Shown: positions 11,844-11,862 of the stretch, piece by piece
How positions within the stretch are numbered: position 1 is the first letter of the stretch
Layout: every line of letters starts with the position of its first letter
NCBI GenBank assembly: GCA_937915915.1
Contig: CALGGN010000262.1
Span: 1 to 11,862 of the forward strand
DNA: 11,862 nucleotides
Direction: 5' to 3'
From: an uncultured Selenomonas sp.
GTDB lineage: Bacteria; Bacillota; Negativicutes; Selenomonadales; Selenomonadaceae
Made by a program: the position numbers and the translations under genes
Notes under the pieces: model-generated
The model's database searches: none
The model's input: the letters and a program-made list of their open reading frames with translations, nothing else
What the model was told of the DNA's origin: nothing

Positions 11844-11862
11844 AGATCGGAAGAGCACACGT
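11844..11862. other. Illumina TruSeq adapter remnant at contig end (artefact)
   Basis: The terminal 19 bases AGATCGGAAGAGCACACGT are identical to the start of the Illumina TruSeq read-1 adapter. Read in the pyrH frame they give RSEEHT, a well-known adapter-derived peptide in database proteins, exactly where pyrH homology is lost. This is untrimmed sequencing adapter, not genomic DNA. Confidence 0.97.

Noticed and set aside
10500..11858. 452-codon minus-strand open frame covering tsf and the start of pyrH
   Set aside because: It is in mirrored register with tsf, runs across the terminator and into the adapter, and begins inside adapter-derived sequence.

Overview
The window reads as a stretch of core bacterial chromosome. 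All genes lie on the + strand and are tightly packed. Protein wording and gene content suggest a GC-rich Negativicutes member (Selenomonas/Mitsuokella-like, an outer-membrane-bearing Firmicute). This is inferred from remembered family sequences, not from a search. I see no mobile element, CRISPR array, tRNA or rRNA, and no clear sign of horizontal transfer.

Layout. Positions 2-2126 hold the end of a shikimate-pathway cluster: aroC (3' part only), aroK and aroB, with a 3-nt gap and then an 8-nt overlap. Positions 2201-4209 hold larB and larC, two of the three genes that make the nickel-pincer nucleotide (NPN) cofactor; larE and larA are not in the window. A 106-nt gap with a strong RNA-type hairpin leads to rodA (cell-wall elongation glycosyltransferase). 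Next come an 878-residue radical SAM protein (TIGR03960-type fused to a DUF2344 domain) and, four bases later, rng (RNase G). No convincing terminator appears between aroC and rng, so these genes may be largely co-transcribed.

From about 9539 a good sigma-70 type promoter with an extended -10 starts a translation-factor unit: rpsB (ribosomal protein S2), a terminator-like hairpin, tsf (EF-Ts), two tandem hairpins including a strong intrinsic terminator, and the beginning of pyrH (UMP kinase). This matches the widely conserved rpsB-tsf-pyrH order. The hairpins suggest stepped expression, with S2 made in excess over EF-Ts and pyrH read at a lower level or from its own weak promoter.

The last 19 bases (11844-11862) are not biological. 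They match the Illumina TruSeq adapter exactly and turn the pyrH translation into ...RHLD-RSEEHT. Genuine sequence stops at about 11843. Apart from that artefact, the points most worth a second look are the hairpin upstream of rodA, the radical SAM/DUF2344 fusion coupled to rng, and the regulatory hairpins around rpsB-tsf-pyrH. I found no convincing undescribed multi-gene system.
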